Positions 23,544-34,100 of a DNA stretch of 64,000 bases are shown piece after piece. Location of the stretch: NCBI GenBank assembly GCA_029962745.1, contig CM057151.1:9177142-9241141 (forward strand), read 5' to 3'. The notes under the pieces were generated by a model that saw only the letters and a list, made by a program, of their open reading frames with translations, had not been told where the DNA came from and searched no databases. Origin of the DNA: Echinometra lucunter (Eukaryota; Echinodermata; Echinoidea; Camarodonta; Echinometridae). The position numbers were made by a program, and so were the translations under genes. Each line of letters opens with the position of its first letter. Positions within the stretch are counted from its first letter, which is position 1.

Positions 23544-26500
23544 ATGATGAGTGAAAAACGGTAAGTACAATAGATAACTTGAATTTGACTTTTAAAACTT
23601 AAGACTACCAAACACGTGAGATTGTTCGACTGTTCATTTCTCCATGTTTAAAGAGACCTGTCCATAAGCATTCTAGTTTTCTTATCACATTATCACTTTT
23701 TACCTTAGTTCATATCTCACCTTTTCTATAATTTGTATCAGTTATTCTCGTTTTAAATCCTAAAGCTCTTGTTAGACTTAAAAGTATCAATGATCTGAGA
23801 TGTGCTGAAGAAAATTAGCTTTTCTGTACTTAAGAACTTAAAGGTTTTATATCCTCCCCAAAAATATTAGCCATAATTTGTTTTCCCCTTTACAAAACTT
23901 CGTAGACATCAGCTTGATAAAAATGTTCTGTGACTCGTCCTTTTGCATGCAGTATAATTAGATTGAGTCAGGCAAAAGAGTTGACAAATACATATATCTG
24001 TATATAATTGCTTGTTAATATTGTTTTACATCTTCAAGAGATGAATAATACAGGGATGTGTATTCTGTTTTCTCTCCCAAGATATTTACAGTACTCGTGT
24101 GGTCTTGCCTGTGCCTGGTTCGTTACTGTAGCGAGTATCTCTCTCAGTATTACTTACCTCAATTCCATACCCCGTTACCAATCGGAACCTACAGGTAAGA
24201 TTTTACCCCTATTATACACTCTAAATTTCTCAAATTAGAAATTAATCTTAATTAGAAATCATTCTACGTCGACTGTAATTAGGGGCAATTTCAAAATTCG
24301 ATTGAGAAGTTATTATTATTAGTATTTTTTAAACACGTGCTCACGTTGGTATCAATTATGCCTATAGCATTTTCATTTATTTGATGTACGATAAAAGAGC
24401 AATGTAGATAAAATGCCTTGCTCAAGGGCATAAGTGCCCTACCGCGGGGATCGAACCCCCGACTTTCGCGTCTCCAGTCAAGCGCCTTAGACCACTCGAC
24501 CACGGCACCTCCACTTTTTTTTCAACACGTGCATACGTCAGTATCAATAATGCCTATAATTTTATTTAATGTACGATAAAAGAGCAAATGTAGATAAAGT
24601 GCCTTGCTCAAGAGTATAAGTGCCGTCCCGGAGATCGAACCCCCGACTTTTGCGTCTCCAGTCAAGCGCCTTAGACCACTCGACCACGGCACCTCCTTAG
24701 ATTAAGAAGTTATGATCAGTAAGATCGATTTCGAAAGCTATGGATTGTTAATCGAATTTTGGAGTTGTCCCTGATTGAAGTCTAAGAAATTTGATTGTAC
24801 CACATGATTTACTCATAATTATCATCAGAACGAAGAGATATAAAAACCGTTATTTTTTCACAACTCAGAGTGTAAACTTCTGCCGACCATTTCATGCACT
24901 ATCTTACCATTGGTGAATAAACATGAGATAAACAAAGGGACAACTTCTGCATAGTACCGCCACATGCACCGAAAGCGTGCACACCCTATAGTTTCCTTTG
25001 TATTGCTTCAGGCGTGGTAATTTCCTCTTTACTTGCCCCATGTATCAAATACTTTTATCTTTTGAGCACCAATTCTCCTCCCCCTCCTCCTCCTCCTCTT
25101 TCTTCTTCTTCTTCTTCTTCTTCTTCTTCTTCTTCTTCTTCTTCTTCTTCTTCTTCTTCTTCTTCTTCTTCTTCTTCTTCTTCTTCTTCTTCTTCTTCTT
25201 CTCATTTTTCATTCTTCTTCCTCTTTTCGTTCTTCTTTAAAAGTCGACTAATTTATTCCATGTTTGAATTAATTTGCATGTCTGAAAGATCTTTTAAATT
25301 TTTTTTTTCTTATTAACGTTATTCGTTCATGGTGTGTTTTGACAAAAGTATAATGATCTCTGATCCTTGCTTCTCGCTTCTCTGAATATATACGGTCTAT
25401 GTATTTGATTCAAAATTCAAATTAAAGTGGAAATCTAATTATTACATGTGCGACATTATATTCTACAGATCGAAGGTTGTTTGGGAAATCCGAAGAAATC
25501 CAAGTATACAAAATAGGGGGATGTCCTTGTCCCTCTACTGAAAGTCGTCTTCCTCATCATCTTCCAGATCGCAGCCAATTTCAGGCAAGTATATTACTAA
25601 TGACCAAATGCCCTTTACCACCAATGTGGTTCTTGATGATGTTGACCATGAAAGGTTGATAATTGGGCGAGGGGCAGGCCGTAAATGGGGGGGGGGGGGG
25701 GGGTCTCCTCTCGCATATTACGTGTTCACATCCCTTTGGTGATGGGTATAAGTACTATTATACATAACGGATAAATGCCGGAGATATCAACTTGCAATGT
25801 TCTTTTACACTCTGTTTCACTCACCAGCTTGTAAATAAAGAAGCAACCTAAAAATGAATATTATTTTTTTTTTAAAATCCTTTCTACAAATGCACAGCAT
25901 TGCTGAGTTCCATGACTTATGAACCCATATTGCATTGTGCACAGAAGGAAGGATATGAATTCGAGGATCGTATATTAGGTTAAGTTTCCAGGGTTAAACC
26001 ATGTTTTCTTCTAAAGGAACAAGAGCCCTGAAAAGGACTGATGAGCCTCGAGGAGAGCTGTTTGGTTCTCAGCGGAACTCAAAAGCCCTTTGGGGACTCT
26101 TAAAACAGTATTATGGCGTAACCACCAAAACTTATTCCACAATGAAGTTTCACCACCATGGAAAGGTATCACTGATACTTCACTCATTAAAAACGGTGTC
26201 TGTATGTCTTGTAATGCTAATAAATTTTATTTTACCATTAACTCACAGAATGCAGAGATTGATATTGACCGATGGATACCTCCCATTGATGAACTTTATG
26301 ACAGGCTTGGAATCATTACAGCGATATCTGAGAATCATTATGAAGAGGCCTTGCCTTGGATTGCTAGTATCCAGAAGCATATGCCAGAGAAAACCCTCAT
26401 CGTTTACGACTTGGGACTGAACAAGACTTCGCTTCAAAAGGTGAAAATGAAGGCAAATTCTGTGCTTTTAAGGATAATATTGAATTGATCAATGGAATTT

Positions 26501-26557
26501 GATCATCTTTGCATGTTATCAAGTACATGTAATATGAACGAAGCCTGAGGGGCTATC

Positions 26558-26616
<59 letters not shown>

Positions 26617-27139
26617 GGAAGAGAGAGAGAGAGCAGTAAAAAAAAAAAAAGAGAGAAGAGAAGAGAAGAGAGAGAGAGAAAATGTGTGGAGGCAGGGGCC
26701 TGTTTCTCGAAACCGTCATAAGTATAAGTTCTTGGACAACCCATAGGGACGCATGTTCAGTGGGATGTGGGATGTCCACGAACTTAGACTTTATGACGAT
26801 TTCGAACGGGCCCCAGGATCCCACACACTCTTCGCGGCTTCGACATACGCTATGATATGCATGCATGGTGTTGTGATGAACTTTTATCACTTTGCGACCT
26901 TTTATTTAAGTTTGCTCAAAGGTTATACTTTGGAAGGAAAAATATCACTGAAAACGAACCAAGTAAATTAGTACTTGGGCAGTATCAACATGAAGAATTC
27001 ACTGATAAATTCAAATTTTCTCGTCTTTCTACAGGTTCAAACCTTCTGCAATGTTCAAGTGCGACAATTCCCATTCAGCTCCTTTCCGAAGCATGTAAAG
27101 AATCTACATACATATGCATTTAAACCAATAATAATTGAT
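23544..27139 (+). CDS. Gene B: paralogue of gene A, last exon displaced
   Basis: Proposed exons are 23544-23560, 24082-24194, 25469-25584, optionally 26073-26165, then 26249-26440 and 27035-27139. The last exon (174 codons in gene A) is absent downstream. It is found at 39777-40295 on the minus strand because of an apparent assembly inversion. Intron phases equal those of gene A (1 after the signal-anchor exon, then 0). The first exon codes only for MMSEK plus two bases; exon 2 gives a hydrophobic anchor (GLACAWFVTVASISLSITYL); exon 3 gives a stem with two Cys-Pro pairs. The core has SENHYEEALPWIASIQKHMP, KTLIVYDLGL and PKHVKNLHTYAFKPIIID, clearly homologous to gene A. Exon 3 ends CAG|GCAAGT, a GC-AG donor. 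Joined to the displaced exon, the protein would be about 353 residues without the optional exon (gene A has 354) and 384 with it. A Golgi-located, glycosyltransferase-like role is inferred only. Confidence 0.75.
24330..24515 (-). repeat. tRNA-derived SINE, copy 1
   Basis: On the minus strand the tRNA-like head has box A TGGTCGAGTGG and box B GGTTCGATCCC within GGTGCCGTGG...GGGCACT. It is followed by the non-tRNA tail 'cttgagcaaggcattttatc' and 'ttgctcttttatcgtacatc'. It lies in an intron of gene B. The extra tail and the tandem second copy argue for a SINE and not a working tRNA gene. Confidence 0.75.
24519..24697 (-). repeat. tRNA-derived SINE, copy 2 in tandem
   Basis: This is a second head-to-tail copy of the same element in the same orientation, with the same box A and a box B reading GGTTCGATCTCC. 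It carries small differences from copy 1, including 'gagtataagtgccgtcccgg' in place of 'gggcataagtgccctaccgc'. The duplication is local. Confidence 0.75.
25080..25201. repeat. (CTT)n microsatellite in gene B intron
   Basis: About 35 CTT units at 25098-25201, preceded by TCC units. The poly-Ser and poly-Phe ORFs here are artefacts. Confidence 0.95.
26073..26165 (+). CDS. Possible extra (cassette) exon of gene B
   Basis: The stretch is bounded by TTTGGTTCTCAG before 26073 and AAG|GTATCA after 26165. It is 93 nt long, phase 0 at both ends, and open in the frame that joins exon 3 to the next exon (RNSKALWGLL, KQYYGVTT). Gene A has no equivalent, and skipping it keeps the protein at gene A's length. 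It could be an alternatively used exon or a chance ORF. Confidence 0.35.
26562..26680. repeat. (GA)n microsatellite and purine tract in gene B intron
   Basis: About 25 GA units at 26562-26612, then an interrupted purine tract with A12 and GAGAA units to about 26680. Confidence 0.9.
26695..26814. mobile_element. Hairpin MITE of the GGGGCC...AACCGTCATAAGT family
   Basis: GGGGCCTGTTTCTCGAAACC at the left is mirrored by a diverged complement ending GGGCCCC at 26814. The inner words 'gtcataagtataagttcttgg' and 'acgaacttagactttatgac' pair as well. Related copies are at 33164-34177 (longer), 47043-48058 and 48734-48864. Confidence 0.65.
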
Positions 27140-27349
27140 GTAAGTATGCAAAAATGTACTTTGGCTTCGCCTTTTAGATGATATGATATAGGTAGTGACC
27201 TTCAACTTTTGAATCGGTTTAGTTTGAGAAGTATACAAATTGACCGGGAATGTGCATGGCATTATTAAACTCTGGATTACATATAGTTCACATTTCTAGA
27301 ACATGAATCATTAAAGTGCCTATCAAAGTTAAAAGTAACAAAGAATCAA

Positions 27350-27849
27350 NNNNNNNNNNNNNNNNNNNNNNNNNNNNNNNNNNNNNNNNNNNNNNNNNNN
27401 NNNNNNNNNNNNNNNNNNNNNNNNNNNNNNNNNNNNNNNNNNNNNNNNNNNNNNNNNNNNNNNNNNNNNNNNNNNNNNNNNNNNNNNNNNNNNNNNNNNN
27501 NNNNNNNNNNNNNNNNNNNNNNNNNNNNNNNNNNNNNNNNNNNNNNNNNNNNNNNNNNNNNNNNNNNNNNNNNNNNNNNNNNNNNNNNNNNNNNNNNNNN
27601 NNNNNNNNNNNNNNNNNNNNNNNNNNNNNNNNNNNNNNNNNNNNNNNNNNNNNNNNNNNNNNNNNNNNNNNNNNNNNNNNNNNNNNNNNNNNNNNNNNNN
27701 NNNNNNNNNNNNNNNNNNNNNNNNNNNNNNNNNNNNNNNNNNNNNNNNNNNNNNNNNNNNNNNNNNNNNNNNNNNNNNNNNNNNNNNNNNNNNNNNNNNN
27801 NNNNNNNNNNNNNNNNNNNNNNNNNNNNNNNNNNNNNNNNNNNNNNNNN
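27350..27849. other. Assembly gap, 500 N
   Basis: Exactly 500 N. A fixed round length is typical of scaffolding gaps of unknown true size. Confidence 0.99.
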
Positions 27850-27959
27850 AGGCAATAAGCCGAGTTGAAATTGAAAATCTGTAAGATAGGGACTAACGTT
27901 AGGCAACTTAGTTAGGGTCTAGATCTATAAAATATTTAGAAAGATTTTTTTTTTTTTAA

Positions 27960-28369
27960 CCCATTCGTGACAGAGGTCCACATTTTGTGGTTTGGCCTAA
28001 TATCTTTTGATGCAATGCCCTAAAAATCATACCAAACACATGAGCAGAAAGAGCAAAAAAATTCTACACAAACTGTGCCCATTTTGGTTGCGTCAATAAT
28101 CGTTGTTTGATGCTGAAATTTTTTTAAAGGGAAATAAGCATTAAAATCCTTAAATTGACAATGTGATAGAAAGTTTAAAATCACCGTTTTCCCCTGCAAA
28201 TTGGCAACTTTTTGACTTCTCATCATAATTTTCTGTCAATTTAATATCACTTCAGATACATGACGTTTTATAAGAAAAATGTAGCAATAAAACAAAAATG
28301 TTGGTGTTGCCAATTTGAAGAATAAAAGCTGATCAAATTAGGCTTTAGATAATTCCTGACACGAATAAG
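27960..28369. mobile_element. piggyBac-like MITE (copy in the first haplotype contig)
   Basis: It starts TTAA + CCCATTCGTGACAG at 27956 and ends in a degenerate inverse repeat (ctgacacgaata) near 28369. The best-preserved copy is at 63150-63557. The allelic copy lies at about 52280-52691 in reverse. The 68-93 aa ORFs through the three copies are the same MITE sequence. Confidence 0.7.
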
Positions 28370-28427
28370 AAGGAAAACGTGGAAAAAGGAAACATTTGTA
28401 CAGCAGGTTCTCTTGACACGATACTTG

Positions 28428-28576
28428 CAGGGAGATGGGAGTCAAACTCCCATCTCCCTGATACTTGCTTGCAATTCACAAAATTATTGGCAAGACTTCC
28501 TTTTGCAACAGCCACCCAACTTGCAAGGTGTGCTATTCCGTTAGCATGTTTGGGTGGCTGTCGCAAAAGGAAGTCC
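28428..28576. repeat. Two consecutive hairpins
   Basis: GCAGGGAGATGGGAGT pairs with ACTCCCATCTCCCT (28428-28464). CTTCCTTTTGCAACAGCCAC pairs with GTGGCTGTCGCAAAAGGAAG (28496-28576). The same pair exists in mirror orientation at about 52066-52217. Confidence 0.7.
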
Positions 28577-29389
28577 TTCCAAATTATTTCATTCAATTTG
28601 AAATTCACTGTCTAACAAAGCAGAAAGACACATAATTATCATTTTCACAATTGACAGGCACCCAGTCACACACACACATCCTACAGCAAAGTCGACTCGA
28701 ACTTTGAAGGTGAAGCACTCGGCTCAAACAAGTAACAGGAGAGAGCCTCAGCCCTCAGATCAAATAAAATGAAACAAAAATCAGTAAATCCATGAAGATA
28801 TTTGTAAAAAAATAAACAACCACTTCTATTTTATTTTGTTCTAAATTCACTCTCAAACAGACAAAAATAGGAGTTAAACTCCTAAATTCGAATCAAAGCA
28901 CAAATGACAGGGCCGAAACACTACGATTATGAAATCTCTGCACAGCCACTGCAGCGCATAGCCAGGCACCACACAACCGTACCATGCAGTACACGAACGC
29001 CATTCGCTGAAGTCAACAAGACTCGGAAGATTTTCACAGAAAATATTATTATAATCACGAACACCTTCCCAAACAATAAGTAAAATATGACAGAAAAGGT
29101 GTACAGAAAAACACAAGAGATAGAATAGATCAGAAATTGGCGAGCTGGAATAACCCGAATATCTAACAACAAATACCAGTGGATATCGATAGCAGCTATG
29201 GATGCGGCCAAAGCGAGCGCGCGAAATTAAAACTTACAGTATGTACCTACACTGTAGTATTGTGCATTATGGGTGCGCACGGATTTGCACTACTTGTGAT
29301 ATCGAGGTGAAGCAATTCTTTCGTGAAACAAGATCAAAATTATTATTTCGATCAAAATTATTTATTAGTAACAGTTAGTTAGTAGACCT

Positions 29390-29611
29390 TTGTTTTACTC
29401 TCTATTTCAGCCTCAGCAATGGTTAATTTTGCAGCCGGAAGTAGGGCATTTTATGGCTTACGGAAAAGGGCACGATGGCCAGCTTGAAAAGAAAGGGCAC
29501 GGCCTTTTTAGCCGTGAATTTATCACTTTTTTAGAGGGCATTGTGGCCAGTCATAAGGGCATCGACGGCCTGGATGTCAATGGCCGTCGATTAATTTATG
29601 CCCTGATATAA
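29390..29611 (+). repeat. Short GGGCA-N-GGCC motif cluster, conserved between the two copies
   Basis: Five spaced words of the type AAGGGCAC-N-TGGCC / AAGGGCATCGACGGCC occur in 200 bp. A 73-aa ORF runs through it and differs at only one residue from the mirror copy at 51031-51252. The alleles are similar everywhere, so this is weak evidence for coding. No domain is recognised. I treat it as an intronic repeat of the EPHX4-like gene. Confidence 0.4.
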
Positions 29612-29715
29612 TGAAGTTTGTAGGGTTAATTCTGGGCATCATAGGTCAAAATGGTGTTTGAATACTAACTGTTACCATACTTAAAGTAGTCTAAAATACC
29701 AGCGAAACTAATTGC

Positions 29716-30114
29716 TGACGCGAACGCAGAGACTCCAACTCTCCCATTTTCGGCGGGAAATCTCCCGCTTTGAGTCCATTTTCACAAAATCTCCTGCTTG
29801 AGTTTGAATTTCTCCCGCCCAAGCTGTGTTTCTCTTTTTTTTCTCCTGCCCAACCACCTTTTTTGAAAAATATATATCTGAATCATTGGATTTTACCTCA
29901 TTTAGTGTTGTTATATGTTCAGAAATAAGCCCGAAGATAGCACTAGAGAGCTTCTATAACCCAAAGTGGCCACCGGCCGCAAGGAGTTTCGTGCTTTGCA
30001 CTGGTGATGTGGGCTACGCGCACACTGAGCCGGAGTCTCCCGTTTGCTAGGGGGTCTCGGCAGGAGAATCTCCCGCTTAAGAGGTGCTTGGGGTTGGAGT
30101 GTCTGCTAATGCGA
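29716..30114. mobile_element. MITE-like element rich in TCTCCCGC words
   Basis: Left end GCGAACGCAGAGACTCCAAC is mirrored by GTTGGAGTGTCTGCTAATGC at the right. TCTCCCGC or TCTCCTGC recurs at least seven times inside. The allelic counterpart is at about 50527-50927. Confidence 0.6.
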
Positions 30115-31101
30115 AATACATTGACTTAGATCTTCCGAAATAGAGAAGAAAAGTTTTGATTTTCTTTCCAGCAATGTTCCTGAGGCTCTCAATTTTCCCC
30201 TTTTTCTGCTTCATATCTGATGAATGAACTGAAAATGGTGAATTTTAAGAAAAAAACTGACGCTTATCGGACTTGTAGGTCAACAGCATGCCGTCGAGCA
30301 ACAAACAAAAAAGCATGCTATTTAGAATCGGTACAGGCTTGTCACGTTTACAGGACGAGATCAATTCATTTACCGAGTACACAGGATGAGTGATTCTGGG
30401 AATGTTTTGAATTATTTAAAGCCTCTTGCAACTTCAAAGTTCAAGGTCACTGTTTTGTCTGTTTGCAATATTAATTGATTCCATCGTGTCCACATTTTTT
30501 TTTTTTAAAAGACTAAAATGACCTTGCTCATCATGATTGAAAGATGAGAGTCTCAATTACCATGAAAAGAACTTCCTATGCATTTCTCGTTTGGAAGGGG
30601 TGGTGTTTTTCTAGTTTTTGTGTTGCATAAAAACCATATCCTAGACAAATTTGATATTGACATTTTCTGTAATTTTTTGTGTTCTTTTTTTATAGAAAGA
30701 AATGAGGATGCATTTTTACATTGGTAGATTAGTTCATTAATTCAGTAGGATTGATTGCTTGGAATTCTTTTTCCAAATCCAGGCATATTTGAGCTTTTTA
30801 TATTTGTGATGATGTTAAAGGCATAATTTAGAGTAGAGTAGGCTATTTCACAGGTATTCTTAACTGGAATTTTGTGTCACTAAAACTGAAATGTACATTA
30901 TATTTAATGTTAGGACTTAGGAATGTGATTTTTGTTTATGCATATCAAAGTGGATTCTGTAAAATGCTGCCTTAGCTTGGACCATGATTTGGTTCAAGTT
31001 AGATGGGCTAACAATCAACATAGATTAACACATGAATCCTACAAGATTTTACGTGATAAATACTCAGTGACTTTTTTATTGCACATTTTACCATTTTGCA
31101 G

Positions 31102-34100
31102 GGATTGAACCTTCATGTGGTTGTATCTGGTAATCCTCAACATCCACTGATGCTGTTTCTTCATGGCTTCCCAGAATGCTGGTATTCCTGGAGACATCAG
31201 ATTAGAGAATTCAACAAGGATTACTAGTAAGTAACCTAGGGTACTTGATACTAGTTGGCCACCAAAATATAAGGAGCAGGTAGTGAGTCTATTGGACCAT
31301 ACAGCCATTGTTTGCCTGATTTGATTCAATCCACATTTTAAAAAAATGTCAGAAATATGTATGCCAGAAGTCCAAGAAAACAGATACTGTTCATATACAG
31401 TATATTGTTCATCTTCCAGATGATGTTCCATGTATGTGTGTCATGATTCTTGTTGTAAATCATTATACAGGGAAATCCCGATATAACGAGCTCGGCTATA
31501 ACGAGGTAACGGCTATAACGAGGGTTTTGTCACGGTCCCAAATTTACTCACGTGTAAGTCTATGGCGGCATGAACCTGTTATAACGAGATCAGCTATAAC
31601 GAGATATCGGCTATAACGAGCTAAATCCTGAACCCCTTAAACAAAGAAATACATTGATAATCATTCCCGTTATAACGAGCAAGCAAATTTCACTGCAGCT
31701 TTATCAACAAAACCCCCCGCTAAAATCATTCAGCAGAGATAACGGCACCGCTACTGGCACAAACAAGTCCCAGCTCGCTCAACTGGGCGGCCGATGCACG
31801 CAGATTACGTGTTTTTATTTGTAGCATAGTACAGTGCGTAACTTTTTTTTTCATATCGCAGAACAGGCAACCTCGATGGTGCGATGAACTTTCATGTTAT
31901 CGGTAATTTTGGCGTCTGAAATTAGTAGTTTAAACACATTTTCTAATATTATCCAGAATATTATCAGCTAGATCAGAGAATGATATTATTATCAATGTCT
32001 CTGTAGCTGCAAAATGAGTTCAAAAGTAGCAGCAGCAGACCTCTGTACATGTAGTCCCATACATACACTTTTTTGTTTGTTCTGATATAACGAGGTAACG
32101 GCTATAACGAGGAAAACCCTTCGGTCCCGACGACCTCGTTATACCGAGTTTCCCCTGTATCTTAGTTTATTTTTATCTTTGATCTAGCTGTGTAGCTTTT
32201 GACATGAGAGGTGTTGGAGAGTCTGATGCTCCCTTGGGTGTCAAGAATTATCACATGGATGAACTTGTTGGTATGCACATCATTGTTGTCATCTTGACTT
32301 TCTTTCTTGAACCTTTTGATATTTCAAATTACCACTTTTCATTTTTACAGTTTTTACTAAAAACTACATGTATTTGCTAAACCTATCAATCTCTCTGTAG
32401 GTCTAATGACCTTTACATATATTTGTAGCATAAACTTGATACCAAAAAATACCAGTATTTAAAATGACCAAGTAGATGATGATGGTAAAAGGTATTCATC
32501 ATCAAGCTCCTACCACTTGATAAATGAAGCTTCATTAATAAATGAAGCTCTACATGTGTATCGTATGCTTTGAAGAAAGGACTTATCCCTAAGATCAGGG
32601 GGGGTGTTTCATAAAGCTGTTCATAAGTTACGCACGACTTTACGCACGACTGGTGATATATTCTTGTGCTACATGTAAATGATTGAGAATCTGATTAGCA
32701 CCCAAGAACATGTTCCAGTCGTGCATAAAGTCGTGCGTAACTTACGAACAGCTTTATGAAACACCCCCCAGACCATGTTCATTTACCACTACAACGTGTT
32801 TGTTTCTTACACGCTTCTATTCTTTTCAATGCTATTGCAGGTGATGTAAGTGAACTGATCAAAGTGTTAGGATACACATCCTGTGTGATTGTAGGACATG
32901 ACTGGGGTGGAGCAGTAGCTTGGCAGTTTGTTGGACGTTACCCAGACCTTGTTGAAAAGTTCATTAACATGAACATACCCCACCCTGGCAGGTTTACAGA
33001 GGTCATTGAGAGTGGAATAGCCCAACTTATGATGTCATGGTAAGATGGCTTTTCTGTATTGTAACCTGGGGTAGTCTAGGAATTCAATTTGATTTTGGAA
33101 CTTTGATGTGACCCTCCCAAGCACTCAGCCTATATCAACCAGCCCTCAGATCACTAGTCTGCAGGGGCCTGTTTCTGGAAACCAACGCCAAGTTAGTCAT
33201 ATCTTTGTCCGCCAACTACGGAGATGACTCTGATCTTGCTAAACCGTTTCATGAAGAGCATGCTAGCTAAACATCTCGTGATATCGATACTATCGATGAA
33301 GAAATGTAACAACACATAGCGTTGATCACAAAAACACATATATTTTTTTAAAGAATTTTATCAAAACTGCAGATATTTGAGTGAACTGGAGAGTGCAAAG
33401 ATTAGAAATAGTAGCAAGGGGTTATAGATACAAGATATTTTTCAAATAAGGCAGATTGCACCAAAGAAAAACTTATAAAATTCTGTTTGTAGTGATCAAG
33501 TTAATTGTCGTTTTGAACGTAAGATGGGTACCCCCAGGAAACTAGATTTGCAAAATAAACACTTACGTTCATGATCGTAAAAAAAGGAGGCAATTAAATT
33601 ATTTATCCAGCGTCATGGCTTGACCAAAACATTAATATGCACAATTTTGGCAAATTACAAGCTAAAATATGTGTCTTTAAAGGTATTTTGTTTAAAAATC
33701 TACGATACAAGTTATCTTTGAATAAATATGGGTCTGAAATCTACAGACCATCCCTTTGACTATGCCTTGCTTGACGTGGCAGAATGGTGTTCTTTTGTGA
33801 GATGTCTCATTCACGGGAGAAACCCCCTAGGAAACCTTTTTTGCAGATCATTTCATATGAAACATATAATTTTTATACATAAGCAAGGATGAATTACCGA
33901 TTTCAGGAACCCGTAGAAAAGATAAATTTGAATTATTTTTAAATCTATGTAGCTTCCATTTTGGCCAGCCATAATCTACCAAATTAATGACATGTGATGG
34001 CGCTGCACATCAACGAAAAAAGATATGACAGGGTCAGAGGCATCATAAGTTCTTAGTAGGGATGTTAGCGTTGATCTTGGCAAACACGGCTTCGTGAAAC

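Noticed and set aside
24430..24512. Functional tRNA gene on the minus strand
   Set aside because: It is a member of a tandem pair with a long non-tRNA tail inside an intron, so a SINE is more likely.
24998..25316. Poly-Phe and poly-Ser ORFs
   Set aside because: They are translations of a (CTT)n microsatellite. The same applies to the poly-Met/His/Ile ORFs at 2283-2624 and the Arg/Leu-rich ORF at 54409-54732.
25945..25978. Extra mini-exon of gene B reading KEGYEFEDRIL
   Set aside because: It would need a following intron of only about 38 nt to reach the next open frame, which is too short to accept.
27316..27906. Long ORFs across the N runs (also 40812-41445)
   Set aside because: They consist of unknown residues and are produced only by the gaps.
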